A DNA stretch of 64,000 nucleotides. It comes from Nocardia niigatensis NBRC 100131 (GTDB lineage Bacteria > Actinomycetota > Actinomycetes > Mycobacteriales > Mycobacteriaceae). This document shows positions 52,779 through 62,889 of this stretch, piece by piece. Numbering within the stretch: the first letter of the stretch is position 1; every line of letters starts with the position of its first letter. The stretch covers positions 300,994 through 364,993 of the forward strand of contig NZ_BAGC01000035.1 in NCBI RefSeq assembly GCF_000308655.1, written 5' to 3'. Made by a program: the position numbers and the translations under genes. Below the pieces are notes generated by a model that saw only the letters and a program-made list of their open reading frames with translations, had not been told where the DNA came from and did not search any database.

Positions 52779-53906
52779 CTATAGGCGGGTCAGGCCGTGG
52801 GGGCGGTTGTTCATGGACTCACAGCCGTCCTCGGTGACGATCACGATGTCTTCGATGCGGGCGCCCCATTCGCCGGGGAAGTAGATGCCCGGCTCGATGC
52901 TGAAGGCCATGCCCGGCGCGAGTACCAGGTCGTTGCCCGAGACGATGTAGGGCTCCTCGTGGACGGAGAGGCCGATGCCGTGGCCGGTGCGGTGGACGAA
53001 GTAGTCGGCCAGGTCGGCGGCGGCCAGGACGTCGCGGGCGGCGGCGTCGATCGATTCGGCGGTGACACCCGGGCGTACGGCGGCGACCGCGGCGGCCTGG
53101 GCGCGTTCCAGCTCGGCGAATTGGGTGGCCACCTCTGCACGGGGCTCGCCCAGCACGTAGGTGCGGGTGGAATCGGAGAAGTAGCCGGGTTCGACGGGAC
53201 CGCCGATGTCGATGACCACCACGTCGCCGGGCTCGATGACGCGGTCGGAGACCATGTGGTGCGGGTCCGCGCCGTGCGGGCCGCTGCCCACGATGACGAA
53301 ATCGGCCTCGGTGTGGCCCTCCTCGACGATGGCGGCGGCGATGTCCGCGCCGACCTCGGCCTCGGTGCGGCCGGGGCGCAGGAACTCGGCCATGCGGGCG
53401 TGCACGCGGTCGATGGCCGCGCCCGCCCGGCGCAGCGCCTCGATCTCGCTGGGGTCCTTCACCATTCGCAGTTCGCGCAGCAGCGGGGTGGCCGAAACCG
53501 GTAGCGAGCCAAGCTGATCGGCGATGGGCAGCAGGTGCAGGGCGGGCATGACATCGGTGACCGCCACCCGCGCACCGGCATTGAGCACGTTCCGGACAAT
53601 ACGATACGGGTCGACCCCGTCCACCCAGTCCACGATCTGCAGCCCCAGCTCACCGGCCGCGGAACCCTTCAGCGAGGCCAGCTCCAGCTTGGGGATCACC
53701 ACCGAGGGCGTCTCCCCGCTGGCCGGGATCACCAGACAGGTCAGCCGCTCGAACGACTGAGCCCGCGACCCCATGAGAAACCGCAGGTCAGAGCCTGGCG
53801 TGATGAGTAACGCGTCGAGATGAGCATTGCGCGCCAACTCGGCCGCCCGCTCCAACCGTGACCCGTAGACCTCCGCCGCGAACCGTGACTCGTCATGAGA
53901 GCTCAT
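52779..53906 (-). CDS. pepQ: Xaa-Pro dipeptidase (M24 family)
   Basis: A 375-residue peptidase, the size of M. tuberculosis PepE (Rv2089c). The N-terminal creatinase-like domain (about 15-140) is followed by the pita-bread metallopeptidase domain. Metal ligands are visible in [21 protein letters not shown], the [15 protein letters not shown] histidine, SIEPGIYF and ARIEDIVIV. It cleaves dipeptides with proline in second position. ATG 53906 lies 8 bases after TAGCGT. It is divergent from the exonuclease gene, as in M. tuberculosis. Confidence 0.93.
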   Translation of the reverse strand: MSSHDESRFAAEVYGSRLERAAELARNAHLDALLITPGSDLRFLMGSRAQSFERLTCLVIPASGETPSVVIPKLELASLKGSAAGELGLQIVDWVDGVDPYRIVRNVLNAGARVAVTDVMPALHLLPIADQLGSLPVSATPLLRELRMVKDPSEIEALRRAGAAIDRVHARMAEFLRPGRTEAEVGADIAAAIVEEGHTEADFVIVGSGPHGADPHHMVSDRVIEPGDVVVIDIGGPVEPGYFSDSTRTYVLGEPRAEVATQFAELERAQAAAVAAVRPGVTAESIDAAARDVLAAADLADYFVHRTGHGIGLSVHEEPYIVSGNDLVLAPGMAFSIEPGIYFPGEWGARIEDIVIVTEDGCESMNNRPHGLTRL

Positions 53907-54264
53907 GCTCACCGACGCTACTCCCCAACCCCGCCACCCTCCAGCCACCGCCGAACTTCGCACCCCACCACCGTGTGCCACTACTCGACCACAATCCGAC
54001 CCGGCTGCGGCCCAGCATCATTCGATCCCCCGAAGAGGCCGCGCTTTCGGCCGAGCCGGCACGCCACCACACGACGCCCGCCGGGCAACCGCCCGGCGCC
54101 GAATTCTCGCGACGGCGAACTCGCGGGCAAACTCATCCGCAGCCCGCGCACCAGTTCTGCGGGACGCAGTCCACCGGCCTGTCGGCCGCCCGCACCGCCC
54201 CCGCGCCCGACTCCCTGGCAACGCTGCCCCGACCTGTCGGCCGGTCCCGGTAGGGTCGAGCGCT
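53907..54264. other. Divergent promoter region, pepQ / exonuclease
   Basis: About 360 bases without a convincing gene. TAGCGT before pepQ and TAGGGT before the exonuclease mark probable -10 elements at the two ends. Frames that stay open across it are low-complexity Arg/Pro-rich products of high GC. Confidence 0.4.
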
Positions 54265-55233
54265 ATGAGCAACCCTGCCGTCGGTCCGCTGTTGCTGCTC
54301 GATGGGGCCAGTCTGTGGTTCCGGGCGTTCTACGCGATCCCGGAGAAGATCACCGCGCCCGACGGGCGGCCGGTGAACGCGCTGCGCGGCTTCACCGACA
54401 TGGTTGCGGCACTGGTCAAGCAGCATGCGCCGAGCCGGTTGGTGGTGTGCCTGGATCTGGATTGGCGACCGCAGTTCCGGGTCGATCTGCTGCCCTCGTA
54501 CAAGGCGCACCGGGTGGCCGACGCTGCGGGACAGCCCGTTGCCGGAGTCGTGGCCGAGGAGGTGCCGGACGCCCTCACCCCGCAGATCGACATGATCATG
54601 GCGGTGCTCGAAGCCGCCGGCATCGCGACCGCGGGCGCCGAGGGCCTGGAGGCCGACGACGTGATCGGCACCCTGGCGACACGGGAGGGCACCCACGAGG
54701 TGATCGTCGTCAGCGGCGACCGCGACCTGCTGCAGCTCGTCCGCGACACCCCGGTTCCGCCCGTACGCGTCTTCTATGTCGGCCGCGGCCTGTCCAAGGC
54801 CGAGCTCTGGGGCCCGGCCGAGGTCTCCGCCAAATACGGTGTGCCGGAAGAGAATGCGGGTCCGGCCTACGCCGATATGGCCGCCCTGCGCGGCGACGCC
54901 TCCGACGGCCTGCCCGGCGTCGCGGGCATCGGCGACAAATCCGCCGCCCAGCTCATCTCCCGCTTCGGCTCGGTGGAGGCGCTCCGCTCGGCGGCCGCCG
55001 ACCCGGACTCCGATCTCCCCAAGGGCGTGCGCGCGAAACTCGTTGCCGCCGATGACTATCTGAAGGCCGCGGCCCCGGTCGTCCGGGTCGTGCGGGATGC
55101 CGAGGTCGATTACTCCGGCCCGGACCTGCTGCCGTTCACTCCGGCGGACCCGGATCGCCTGGCCGAACTCGCCACCATTTACAACGCCGAGAGCCCGGTC
55201 AAGCGGCTGATCACCGCCCTGGCCAAACGCTGA
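54265..55233 (+). CDS. 5'-3' exonuclease (Pol I N-terminal domain-like)
   Basis: A 322-residue stand-alone flap/5' nuclease. Acidic metal-binding residues occur in [33 protein letters not shown] and [11 protein letters not shown], and the helix-hairpin-helix motif in [21 protein letters not shown]. It should process Okazaki fragments or repair flaps. It is the counterpart of M. tuberculosis Rv2090. ATG 54265 follows TAGGGT by 8 bases. It ends one base before the stop of the convergent secreted-protein gene. Confidence 0.93.
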   Translation: MSNPAVGPLLLLDGASLWFRAFYAIPEKITAPDGRPVNALRGFTDMVAALVKQHAPSRLVVCLDLDWRPQFRVDLLPSYKAHRVADAAGQPVAGVVAEEVPDALTPQIDMIMAVLEAAGIATAGAEGLEADDVIGTLATREGTHEVIVVSGDRDLLQLVRDTPVPPVRVFYVGRGLSKAELWGPAEVSAKYGVPEENAGPAYADMAALRGDASDGLPGVAGIGDKSAAQLISRFGSVEALRSAAADPDSDLPKGVRAKLVAADDYLKAAAPVVRVVRDAEVDYSGPDLLPFTPADPDRLAELATIYNAESPVKRLITALAKR

Positions 55234-55641
55234 TCAGCGCTGCAGCGGACCCACCGGCCAGGTTTCGGGCTTGCCGTCGAGATCGGTGACGGCAGCCTCG
55301 GTGAAGTAGCCGTTCTGCAGGTTGCGCAGGGTGACGTGGGTCGTACCGGTGGCGGTCTTCCCGGCGGCACAGCTGGGCTGACACACCCGCCGATACTCGG
55401 TGCCGTCGCCCTCGGCGGTGTCGGGACCCCAACTACTCCAGGTGATGTCGCGGACGCTGAGCCCGCCGTCGCCACATGCCAGCAACATACTGGCAGGCTG
55501 CACATCGGCCTTGTTGGTAATGCAGTCGTTGACCACCGGGCCCGTGGCCACGGCCCCCGCGAACGGTGCGGAAGCCAGCCCCAAGCTCGCCACCATCACC
55601 ACGGTCGCGGTCCAGCCCACGGTACGAACAGTCGAATTCAT
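55234..55641 (-). CDS. Small secreted protein, cysteine-containing
   Basis: A 135-residue exported protein: signal peptide about 1-30 (TATVVMVASLGLASAPFAGA), mature part with four cysteines (NDCITN, LLACGDG, RRVCQPSC), probably forming disulfides. It is transcribed convergently with the exonuclease. I recognise no function. GTG 55644 one codon upstream is an alternative start. Confidence 0.7.
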   Translation of the reverse strand: MNSTVRTVGWTATVVMVASLGLASAPFAGAVATGPVVNDCITNKADVQPASMLLACGDGGLSVRDITWSSWGPDTAEGDGTEYRRVCQPSCAAGKTATGTTHVTLRNLQNGYFTEAAVTDLDGKPETWPVGPLQR

Positions 55642-55725
55642 CACGCCCCCCGATCACGATCAACCAGAAGAATTTTCGCCCACTGTACTCGCCACGGCCG
55701 ATAAGCCAACCCCTGGCAAACGCGA

Positions 55726-55761
55726 GGGCCCGGCCATGATCCTCCGATCACGCCCGGGCCC
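55726..55761 (-). terminator. Probable terminator hairpin
   Basis: GGGCCCGG (55726-55733) and CCGGGCCC (55754-55761) pair over a 20-base loop, 56 bases beyond the stop of the minus-strand DUF4333-type gene. Confidence 0.4.
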
Positions 55762-55816
55762 AACACAATTGCCCAGTTTCGAGGGCCCCGAAGAAATTCG
55801 GGAACTCCCAGAAGAA

Positions 55817-56545
55817 TCAGCTGGGGCGGCCGACCTCGTAGGTGCCGTCATCCTTGGTGATCTTGATGGTCACCTTCTTGTTCTCGCCACCCACCTTGAG
55901 GGAGCAGTCGAAGGTCTTGTCGACCTCGACCTTCTGACCCGACGGGCAGCTCACGTTCTGGACGTCGTCGATGCCGTAGGAATCCTTGAGCACCTTCTGC
56001 ACCCCGGATTCCACGGCCTTGTTGTCCAGCTGATCCTTGCTCAGCAGCCAGGCCAGACCGCCACCTGCCGCGGCCAGCACGACCACGACGGCCACCACGA
56101 TCCCGATGATCAGACCGGTCTTCTTCTTACCAGCGGGCGGCTGCTGCGGCTGCGGCCACTGCTGACCGGGCTGCTGCTGGTTCCAGTCGGGCTGCCCGGG
56201 CTGACCCGGCTGCGGCCACTGCGGCTGCGACTGACCCCACTGCTGCTGATCGCCCTGCGGCTGCTGCTGCCACTGCGGCTGACTCTGCCCCCACGGCTGC
56301 TGGACCGGCTGCTGGGGCTGCGACTGCCCCCACGGCTGCTGCGGCTGGCTCTGCCCCCACGGCTGGGCCGGCTGCTGCTGTTGCGACGGGTCGCCCCACT
56401 GGGCGGTCGGCTGCGCGGGCTGCTGGCCGCCCCACTGCTGAGTCGGTCCGGCGCCGGGCGCGGGCTGCTGGCCGCTCCACTGCTGCGTCGGATCGTTGCG
56501 TCCCCCTTGGCCAGGGGCGTCATTCGGTCCGTACGGGCCGCTCAT
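55817..56545 (-). CDS. Gln/Pro/Trp-rich membrane protein with C-terminal DUF4333-like domain
   Basis: A 242-residue protein. Residues 1-140 are a cytoplasmic low-complexity region made of repeats such as PWGQSQPQQ and QQWGGQQPAQP. One transmembrane helix follows (TGLIIGIVVAVVVVLAAAGG, about 143-163). The external domain (about 170-242) has the DUF4333 pattern with a cysteine pair (NVSCPSGQ, FDCSLKVGG) and ends DDGTYEVGRPS. It stands where M. tuberculosis has Rv2091c, between the exonuclease and helY, and has the same plan. Role unknown; possibly cell-envelope assembly. Confidence 0.88.
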   Translation of the reverse strand: MSGPYGPNDAPGQGGRNDPTQQWSGQQPAPGAGPTQQWGGQQPAQPTAQWGDPSQQQQPAQPWGQSQPQQPWGQSQPQQPVQQPWGQSQPQWQQQPQGDQQQWGQSQPQWPQPGQPGQPDWNQQQPGQQWPQPQQPPAGKKKTGLIIGIVVAVVVVLAAAGGGLAWLLSKDQLDNKAVESGVQKVLKDSYGIDDVQNVSCPSGQKVEVDKTFDCSLKVGGENKKVTIKITKDDGTYEVGRPS

Positions 56546-56657
56546 CTGCTTGCCTCCAATAGCAATCCGTTGTACTCACGCTAGCCCCCCGAGCAGGAAC
56601 GCGCTCGTGTTCCCACTGCGGTCGGTACATCCAAGAATCAAAGCACAGTCGTATCTA

Positions 56658-59354
56658 CTACGCCGCGTCCACGGCTACGACACCCCGGCGGATGGCCCGC
56701 ACCGCCTTGCTCGCGGTGGCCGCCACCTCGACGTCGTCGGCGGTGCTGTGAATCTGGTCCAGCAGATCGATGACCTGACGGCACCAGCGCACGAAATCGC
56801 CCGCGGAGAGCGGGTTTCCGCGATCGCCACTGGCGAGCAGGGCATCGGCGAGGTCGTCGCCGCGGGCCCAGGTGTAGACGCCCGTGACGAAACCGAGGTC
56901 GGGTTCCCGGGTGGGCTGCACCCGATGCTTGGACTCGTCGGAGCGCAGCTGCGACCACACCCCGATGGTGGCGTCCACGGCCCGGCGAATCGGCGCGGTC
57001 GGGCCCGAAGCGCCCAGGTAGCCGCCCTCCTGCCGGGATTCGTACACCAGGATCGACACCACGGCGGCCAACTCGGCCGGGCCGAGACCACGCCACAGCC
57101 CCTGCCGAAGACTTTCCGCCACAACCAGATCCGCCTCGGCGTAGATGCGGGCCAGACGGCGGCCGTCCTGGGTCACCTCGCCGTTCTCGACATAGCCGCG
57201 CTCCTCGAGCAGTCCGAGAATGCGGTCGAAGGTGCGCGCGAGGGAGTTGGTGGTGGCCGCCACCTGCTGGCGCAGGTTCTCGGTCTCGCGCTCGATGCGG
57301 TTGTAGCGCTCGCCGATGCGGGCCAGCTGTTCCCGATCCGGCCGGGAGTGTGCCGGATGGTTACGCAGCGCGCGCCGCAGGGTCTGCAGGTCGCGGTCGT
57401 CGGCGGCCTTGGACTTGCCGCCGCCCTGCCGCCCGCGCCGGGGCACGGTGATGCCGGTGCTGCGCAGCGCCGAGGCCAGATCACGCCGCACCCGGGCGGT
57501 GCGGTGGTCGACGTGCTTGGGCAGCCGCAGCCGGCCCAGCGATTCGGCCGGGGTCGGGAAGTCCGCCGCCGAGACCCGGCCCGCCCACTTGTCCTCGGTG
57601 AGCACCAGCGGACGCGGATCACCCGGTGTCGCATCGGGTTCCAGGATCACGGCCAGCCCCTGGCGGCGTCCGGACGGGATCACCACCACGTCACCGCGCC
57701 GCAGCGCGGTCAGCGCTGCCACAGCGGCCTGCCGCCGGTCGGTGCGGCCCTGACGCTCCAGGTGCCGTTCCCGGTCCCGGACGCGCTCGCGCAGCTGGAT
57801 GTATTCGAAGAAGCTCTCGTCGCCGAGTTGCGAGCGCAGCTTGCGTAGCTGGGCCTCGTTGCGCTCGATGCCCCGTACCAAGCCCACCACCGACCGGTCG
57901 GCCTGGAACTGCGCGAAGGACCGCTCCAGCAGCGCCCGCGACTCCGCCGCGCCCATCCGATCGACCAGATTGATCGACATGTTGTAGCCCGGCCGGAACG
58001 ACGACCGCAGCGGATAGGTTCGGGTCGAGGCCAGGCCCGCCACCGCGCTGGTGTCGACCTCCGGCTGCCACAGCACCACCGCGTGGCCCTCGACATCGAT
58101 GCCGCGCCGCCCGGCCCGCCCGGTGAGCTGCGTGTACTCCCCCGGCGTCAGCTCGGCGTGGCTCTCGCCGTTGAACTTCACCAGCCGTTCCAGCACCACG
58201 GTCCGCGCGGGCATGTTGATGCCGAGAGCCAGCGTCTCCGTGGCGAACACCGCCCGCACCAGCCCGCGCACGAACAACTCCTCGACCGTGTGCCGGAAGG
58301 CGGGCAGCATGCCGGCGTGGTGCGCGGCGAATCCGCGGTGCAGCGCCTCGCGCCACTCCCAGTACCCGAGCACCTCGAGGTCGCTGCGCGGCAGGTCCCC
58401 GGTGTGCTTCTCGATGATGGCGTCGATCTCCTCGCGATCGTCCTCGCGCGAGAGATCCAGCCGCGAGCGCACGCACTGGGCCAGCGCCCCATCGCATCCC
58501 GCGCGGCTGAAGATGAACGTGATGGCCGGCAGCAGCCCCTCGTCGTCGAGCCGGGCGATCACCTCCGGCCGCGGCATGGGCCGGAACGAGCGTGGCGGCC
58601 CGCCGCGACCGCGCCCGGGCACCGCCCAATTGTCCATGCGGTCAACGGATTCGCGGTGCTTGATGTAGCGCTGCAGCTCCCCGTCCACGATCACCTTGGC
58701 GTCACTGGACTTGGGGTCGAACAGATCGAACATGCGCTTGCCGACCATGACGTGCTGCCACAGCGGCACCGGCCGGGTCTCGTCGACGATGACCGCGGTG
58801 TCGCCGCGCACGGTCTCCATCCAGGCGCCGAACTCCTCGGCGTTGGAGACCGTCGCGGACAGGCTGACCAGCCGCACCTCCGGCGGCAGGTGCAGGATGA
58901 CCTCCTCCCACACCGCGCCGCGGAAGCGGTCGGCCAGATAGTGCACCTCGTCCATGACGACATACGAAAGCCCGCGCAGCGCATCGGAGCTCGCGTACAG
59001 CATGTTGCGCAGCACCTCGGTGGTCATCACCACCACCGAGGCATCCGGGTTGATGGACTGGTCGCCGGTCAGCAGACCGACCTCGTCGCGACCATAACGT
59101 TCGGTGAGATCGGCGAACTTCTGGTTCGACAGCGCCTTGATCGGCGTGGTGTAGAAACACTTCCCGCCCGCCGCCAGCGCAAGGTGGACCGCGAACTCGC
59201 CCACCACGGTTTTGCCGGCGCCGGTGGGCGCGCAGACGAGCACACTGTGCCCGCCCTCGAGCGCCGCGCACGACTGCCGCTGGAACGGATCGAGCTCGAA
59301 CTTCAGTTCGGCGGAGAATGCCGCCAGTTCGCCAGTAAGCGACCTTGATGTCAC
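56658..59354 (-). CDS. helY: Ski2-like DEAD/DEVH-box RNA helicase HelY
   Basis: An 898-residue helicase. Motif I APTGAGKTVVGEFA, motif II VMDEVHYLAD, motif III SLSATVSN and motif VI LTGRAGRRGID are present, followed by the long C-terminal part of the Mtr4/Ski2-like group. It matches M. tuberculosis HelY (Rv2092c) in size and place. It likely unwinds structured RNA during decay or ribosome work. It starts three bases after tatC, so it is part of the tatA-tatC-helY operon. Confidence 0.95.
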   Translation of the reverse strand: MTSRSLTGELAAFSAELKFELDPFQRQSCAALEGGHSVLVCAPTGAGKTVVGEFAVHLALAAGGKCFYTTPIKALSNQKFADLTERYGRDEVGLLTGDQSINPDASVVVMTTEVLRNMLYASSDALRGLSYVVMDEVHYLADRFRGAVWEEVILHLPPEVRLVSLSATVSNAEEFGAWMETVRGDTAVIVDETRPVPLWQHVMVGKRMFDLFDPKSSDAKVIVDGELQRYIKHRESVDRMDNWAVPGRGRGGPPRSFRPMPRPEVIARLDDEGLLPAITFIFSRAGCDGALAQCVRSRLDLSREDDREEIDAIIEKHTGDLPRSDLEVLGYWEWREALHRGFAAHHAGMLPAFRHTVEELFVRGLVRAVFATETLALGINMPARTVVLERLVKFNGESHAELTPGEYTQLTGRAGRRGIDVEGHAVVLWQPEVDTSAVAGLASTRTYPLRSSFRPGYNMSINLVDRMGAAESRALLERSFAQFQADRSVVGLVRGIERNEAQLRKLRSQLGDESFFEYIQLRERVRDRERHLERQGRTDRRQAAVAALTALRRGDVVVIPSGRRQGLAVILEPDATPGDPRPLVLTEDKWAGRVSAADFPTPAESLGRLRLPKHVDHRTARVRRDLASALRSTGITVPRRGRQGGGKSKAADDRDLQTLRRALRNHPAHSRPDREQLARIGERYNRIERETENLRQQVAATTNSLARTFDRILGLLEERGYVENGEVTQDGRRLARIYAEADLVVAESLRQGLWRGLGPAELAAVVSILVYESRQEGGYLGASGPTAPIRRAVDATIGVWSQLRSDESKHRVQPTREPDLGFVTGVYTWARGDDLADALLASGDRGNPLSAGDFVRWCRQVIDLLDQIHSTADDVEVAATASKAVRAIRRGVVAVDAA

Positions 59355-59357
59355 TTT

Positions 59358-60332
59358 TCAGAGAGTATCGGAGTAATCCGACACGCCTCGCGTTGTTTTC
59401 TCGAGCGGTGTGACGGCCACCGGTTCCGCGGTCGGCACCGGAGTCGGGGCATCGACGCCGCCGGGCGCGGTGTCCAGCGGGGACGCCTCGTCGTCGGACA
59501 GCTTGTCCCAGTTCTCCGCGTTACGGGCCTTGCGCTTGTCGTTGAAGCGCGCGAACTGCACCGCGATCTCGAACAGCAACGTCAGCGCGAGCGCCAGCGA
59601 CAGCATGGAGATCGGGTCCTGCGGGGTCACGATGGCTGCGAACACGAACAGACCGAAGATCAGTCCGCGCCGCCACTTGGTGAGCCGCTGATAGGTCAGC
59701 ACCCCGAGGAAGTTCAGACCCACGATGAGCAAAGGGGTTTCGAAGCTGACACCGAAGATCACCAGCAGCTTGATGATGAAGCTGAAGTACTGCGCACCGC
59801 TCAGCGCGGTGATCTGCACGTTGTTGCCGATGGTCATCAGGAAGCTGAGCGCGTGGGCGACCACCCAGTACGCCAGCACCGCACCGGTGACGAACAGTGC
59901 CGCGCCGACCACCACGAACGAGATCGCGTACTTGCGTTCCTTGGCGTACAGACCGGGGGTGATGAACGCCCACAGCTGATACAGCCAGAACGGACTCGCC
60001 ACCACCACACCGGCGGTGGTGCCGACCTTCAGGCGCAGCGTGAACTGCTCGAAGGGCGCGGTCGCGAGCAGCCGGCAGGAGCCGTCGGTACTCAGATTGG
60101 CCCGCGAGGATGCGGGCAGATCACAGTAGGGTCCGCGCAGGATCTCACCGAGACTCTCGATCCCGAAGATCGAATGCGAGTACCAGAAGAACCCGAACAG
60201 GGTGCCGACCGCGATCCATGCCAGCGCGATGAGCAAGCGCCGGCGGAGCTCCGAGAGGTGCTCCACCAAGGACATGGTGCCGTCGGGGTTCGTGCGGCGC
60301 TTGCTGCGCCGGGGATCGAACGGGATGCGCAT
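59358..60332 (-). CDS. tatC: Sec-independent translocase subunit TatC
   Basis: A 324-residue membrane protein with six helices and the family motifs [14 protein letters not shown] near the N-terminus and FxxFxxxxPLL-like [17 protein letters not shown]. TatC binds twin-arginine signal peptides. The tail after about residue 275 is a charged and Pro/Thr-rich extension of some 50 residues. It corresponds to Rv2093c and lies between tatA and helY. Confidence 0.97.
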   Translation of the reverse strand: MRIPFDPRRSKRRTNPDGTMSLVEHLSELRRRLLIALAWIAVGTLFGFFWYSHSIFGIESLGEILRGPYCDLPASSRANLSTDGSCRLLATAPFEQFTLRLKVGTTAGVVVASPFWLYQLWAFITPGLYAKERKYAISFVVVGAALFVTGAVLAYWVVAHALSFLMTIGNNVQITALSGAQYFSFIIKLLVIFGVSFETPLLIVGLNFLGVLTYQRLTKWRRGLIFGLFVFAAIVTPQDPISMLSLALALTLLFEIAVQFARFNDKRKARNAENWDKLSDDEASPLDTAPGGVDAPTPVPTAEPVAVTPLEKTTRGVSDYSDTL

Positions 60333-60383
60333 GTGTGTGTGACTGCCTCCGCCTCGCGGCCAAAGAACCCGGACAACGGCTCA

Positions 60384-60410
60384 TCCGGGATGAGCATTAC
60401 TCATCCCGGA
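60384..60410. other. Intercistronic hairpin between tatA and tatC
   Basis: TCCGGGATGAG (60384-60394) and CTCATCCCGGA (60400-60410) form a perfect 11-bp stem with a 5-base loop, only 13 bases after the tatA stop. No T tract follows in the direction of transcription. It may be an attenuator or a block to RNA decay that keeps TatA more abundant than TatC. Confidence 0.6.
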
Positions 60411-60422
60411 CAAAACGTCGTC

Positions 60423-60695
60423 TCAGGCCTTCTGCTGGTCGTTCGGCTGCGGCGCGGGCTGCTGGACCGGCTGGGCGGGCGGCAGCTGAGCCGGCGGTTG
60501 CACCGGCTGAGCCTGGGCCTCGGGAGCGGCCTCGCCCGTCTTGCCCTCGTTCTGCATCTGGCTGACTTCGGTCTTGAAGATGCGCATCGAGCGACCCAGG
60601 CTGCGGGCCGCGTCGGGCATGCGCTTCGAACCGAAGAACAGCAAGAAGATCAGCACGACGATCAGCAAGTGCCACGGGCTGATGGCGCCTGTCAT
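60423..60695 (-). CDS. tatA: Twin-arginine translocase pore subunit TatA
   Basis: A 90-residue protein with the N-terminal membrane helix (ISPWHLLIVVLIFLLFFGSK), the FGSKRMPDAARSLGRSMR hinge and amphipathic helix, and a C-terminal tail of Pro and Gln repeats. ATG 60695 has GGAGGT before it. It is first in tatA-tatC-helY. TatB is not in this locus, as in mycobacteria. Confidence 0.97.
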   Translation of the reverse strand: MTGAISPWHLLIVVLIFLLFFGSKRMPDAARSLGRSMRIFKTEVSQMQNEGKTGEAAPEAQAQPVQPPAQLPPAQPVQQPAPQPNDQQKA

Positions 60696-60760
60696 TCCAT
60701 TACCTCCAAAGACTCTGGTGAGTCCGATGCTACCGGACCCGCATATCGCAACGCTTGTTG

Positions 60761-61792
60761 TCAACCCTTGTTCGCCACGCCCTCGCGCGCGGCGATGGTG
60801 AGCTGTTGCAGCAATTCCGGGCCCGACCAGGTGCGCCGGTCGCCGTTCTCCGCAGCTGACACGAGATCGATCAGCTTCTGGTTCACCGGCGTGGGTATTC
60901 CTACCATGGTCCCGAGACTCACGATTTCACCGCACAGCCAAGGGATTTCGGTTTTGCGTCCGGCGGCCAGGTCGTCGGCCATCGACGAGCGGGCCACCGG
61001 ATCGACTGCCAGCACCTTTCCCGCAATCCGGCGGAAGACGCCGTCGGGCACGGTCAGCAGCCGGGCCATCACCTCGGGCGGCAGCGGCGTGAGCCGGGCC
61101 GGGCGGATGCGGGCGGCTTCCATCGCCGCGAGGGCCTCGCGCTGAGCCAGGGCCAGACAGCGGCGGTAGTCGCGGGTGCCCAGTTCCTCGCGCAGCGGGC
61201 GGCCGGACAGCGCGTTGATGGGGTTGTTCAGGTTGAGCAGCAGTTTCGCCCACTGGATGGGCAGCAGATCGGCATGCCGGGCGAAGCCCAGACCGGAGCG
61301 GCGGAAGATCGGTGCGAACCGGTCGAGCGCCGGATCGTCGGCGACGTCGACCGTGCCGGCGGTGCCGCGATGGAAGCGCCCCTGGCCGTGATGGACGACA
61401 TTGAACATGACCATCCCGGCCAGCACCACACAGGTGGGCAGGATCTCGCGGATGACCGCGTCGTTGCCGATGCCGTTCTGCAGGCTGATCACCACCGTGC
61501 CGGGCTTCACCACGCCGGCCAGTTCGCCGGCGGCGGTGGCGGTGGCCGCGGACTTCACCGTGATCAGCACCAGCTCGGCGTCGGCGCCAGGTTCGGTGAC
61601 CGCCCGGAAGCCGCCCGGTTCGATCCGGGCCTCGTCGCCGTCCAGGTCGGTGAGCCGCAGCCCGAAGGTGTTCAGCTCCTCGACCACTCGCGGCCGGCCG
61701 ACGAAGGTGACCTCCGCCCCGGCCGCGGCCAGCCGGCCGCCGACATAACACCCGATGCTGCCCGCGCCCAGCACCGTCACCCGGAAACTCAA
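60761..61792 (-). CDS. Ketopantoate reductase family protein (PanE/ApbA)
   Basis: A 343-residue NAD(P)H-dependent dehydrogenase. The Rossmann motif is VTVLGAGSIGCYVGGRLAAAG; SLQNGIGNDAVI and the catalytic-lysine region WAKLLLNLNNPINALSG follow. The usual role is reduction of 2-dehydropantoate on the pantothenate route, but many paralogues differ. TTG 61792 overlaps the pafC stop by four bases (TTGA), so it is translated with pafC. M. tuberculosis has tatA directly after pafC, so this gene is an insertion into a conserved block. Confidence 0.85.
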   Translation of the reverse strand: MSFRVTVLGAGSIGCYVGGRLAAAGAEVTFVGRPRVVEELNTFGLRLTDLDGDEARIEPGGFRAVTEPGADAELVLITVKSAATATAAGELAGVVKPGTVVISLQNGIGNDAVIREILPTCVVLAGMVMFNVVHHGQGRFHRGTAGTVDVADDPALDRFAPIFRRSGLGFARHADLLPIQWAKLLLNLNNPINALSGRPLREELGTRDYRRCLALAQREALAAMEAARIRPARLTPLPPEVMARLLTVPDGVFRRIAGKVLAVDPVARSSMADDLAAGRKTEIPWLCGEIVSLGTMVGIPTPVNQKLIDLVSAAENGDRRTWSGPELLQQLTIAAREGVANKG

Positions 61793-62889
61793 GCGGGACC
61801 GACCCCCTCGAGTCCGGCGTACGCGGTCAGCGCGGAACTGGACCGCTCGCGCACCGCGGTCACCAGTTCGACCGGGCCGAGCACGGTGACGCCCGCGCCG
61901 AAACCGAGCAGCAGCCGCGCCATCCAATCCAGGGTGGCGAAGCGCATGGTGGCCTCGATACTGCCGTCGGGGTGGTCGGTGACCCGGTGCATCGGGTACT
62001 GCTCGAGCACCCAGGCGTAGTCGGGCCGAATCAGCAAGCGCGCCAGCGGGACCGCCGGATCGTCGACGAACAGGTCCAGGGCCGCGGTCTCGTCCGCGGC
62101 GGCCTCGGCGGGCGGGTGGGCCGGTTCGTCCAGCCCGGTGGCCTCCTCGATGCGATCGAGGCGGAACAGGCGCACGCCCTCGGCCTGGCGGCACCAGGCC
62201 TGCAGGTAGCTGTTGTTGTCCACCAGCACGATTCGAATCGGGTCCACCACACGCTCGGAGACCACATCGCGGCTGGCGGAGTAGTAGACCAGGCGCAGGG
62301 CGTGCTCCCGCTCCACCGCGGACCGGACGGTCGCCACGGCCGGCGCCTCGACCGGCACGGGCAGCGTCGGTCCGGCGAATTCCCGTCCGGAGATGGCGGA
62401 TTCGATCTTCGCGATGGCGGCGTGCGCCGCGCTCGGATCCACCATGCCCGGCAGATCCGCGATCGAGCGCAGCGCCACCAGCAGCGCGGTCGCCTCCAGC
62501 GAGGTGAGCCGCAGCGGGCGATCGATGCCCGCGGAGAAGGTGACCTCGATGCTCTCCTCGGAGAACGACAGATCGATGAGATCGCCGGGCCCGTAGCCGG
62601 GCAGGCCGCACATCCACAGCTGGTTCAGGTCGGTCATCAGCTGCTTGGTGGAAACGCCCAGCTCGGCCGCCGCCTCCGCCGCGCTGATGCCCGGATTGGC
62701 CTGGAAGTACGGAATCATATTCAGCAGCCGGGCCAGCCGGGTCGAAAGCCGGCTGGTGGTGGCCGCGCTCCCCCGCCGGTCCTTCGCACCGTCGGAAGCC
62801 CGTGCGCCGTCACCGGTTCCGGCCTTGCGGGCGCCGTTGGCGTCGATCACACTGTCTCCCCGGCGTTTCCGCGACGCAGCATCGCTCAT
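61789..62889 (-). CDS. pafC: WYL-domain DNA-damage regulator PafC
   Basis: A 366-residue protein: Lys/Arg/Gly-rich N-terminal extension (about 1-45), helix-turn-helix (about 46-105, ISAAEAAAELGVSTKQLMTDL), and the WYL domain (about 170-260) with SYLQAWCRQAEGVRLFRLDRI, plus a C-terminal WCX extension. PafB and PafC together activate the RecA-independent DNA-damage response in mycobacteria. ATG 62889 overlaps the pafB stop. pafA and the proteasome genes should lie just beyond the right edge. Confidence 0.95.
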   Translation of the reverse strand: MSDAASRKRRGDSVIDANGARKAGTGDGARASDGAKDRRGSAATTSRLSTRLARLLNMIPYFQANPGISAAEAAAELGVSTKQLMTDLNQLWMCGLPGYGPGDLIDLSFSEESIEVTFSAGIDRPLRLTSLEATALLVALRSIADLPGMVDPSAAHAAIAKIESAISGREFAGPTLPVPVEAPAVATVRSAVEREHALRLVYYSASRDVVSERVVDPIRIVLVDNNSYLQAWCRQAEGVRLFRLDRIEEATGLDEPAHPPAEAAADETAALDLFVDDPAVPLARLLIRPDYAWVLEQYPMHRVTDHPDGSIEATMRFATLDWMARLLLGFGAGVTVLGPVELVTAVRERSSSALTAYAGLEGVGPA

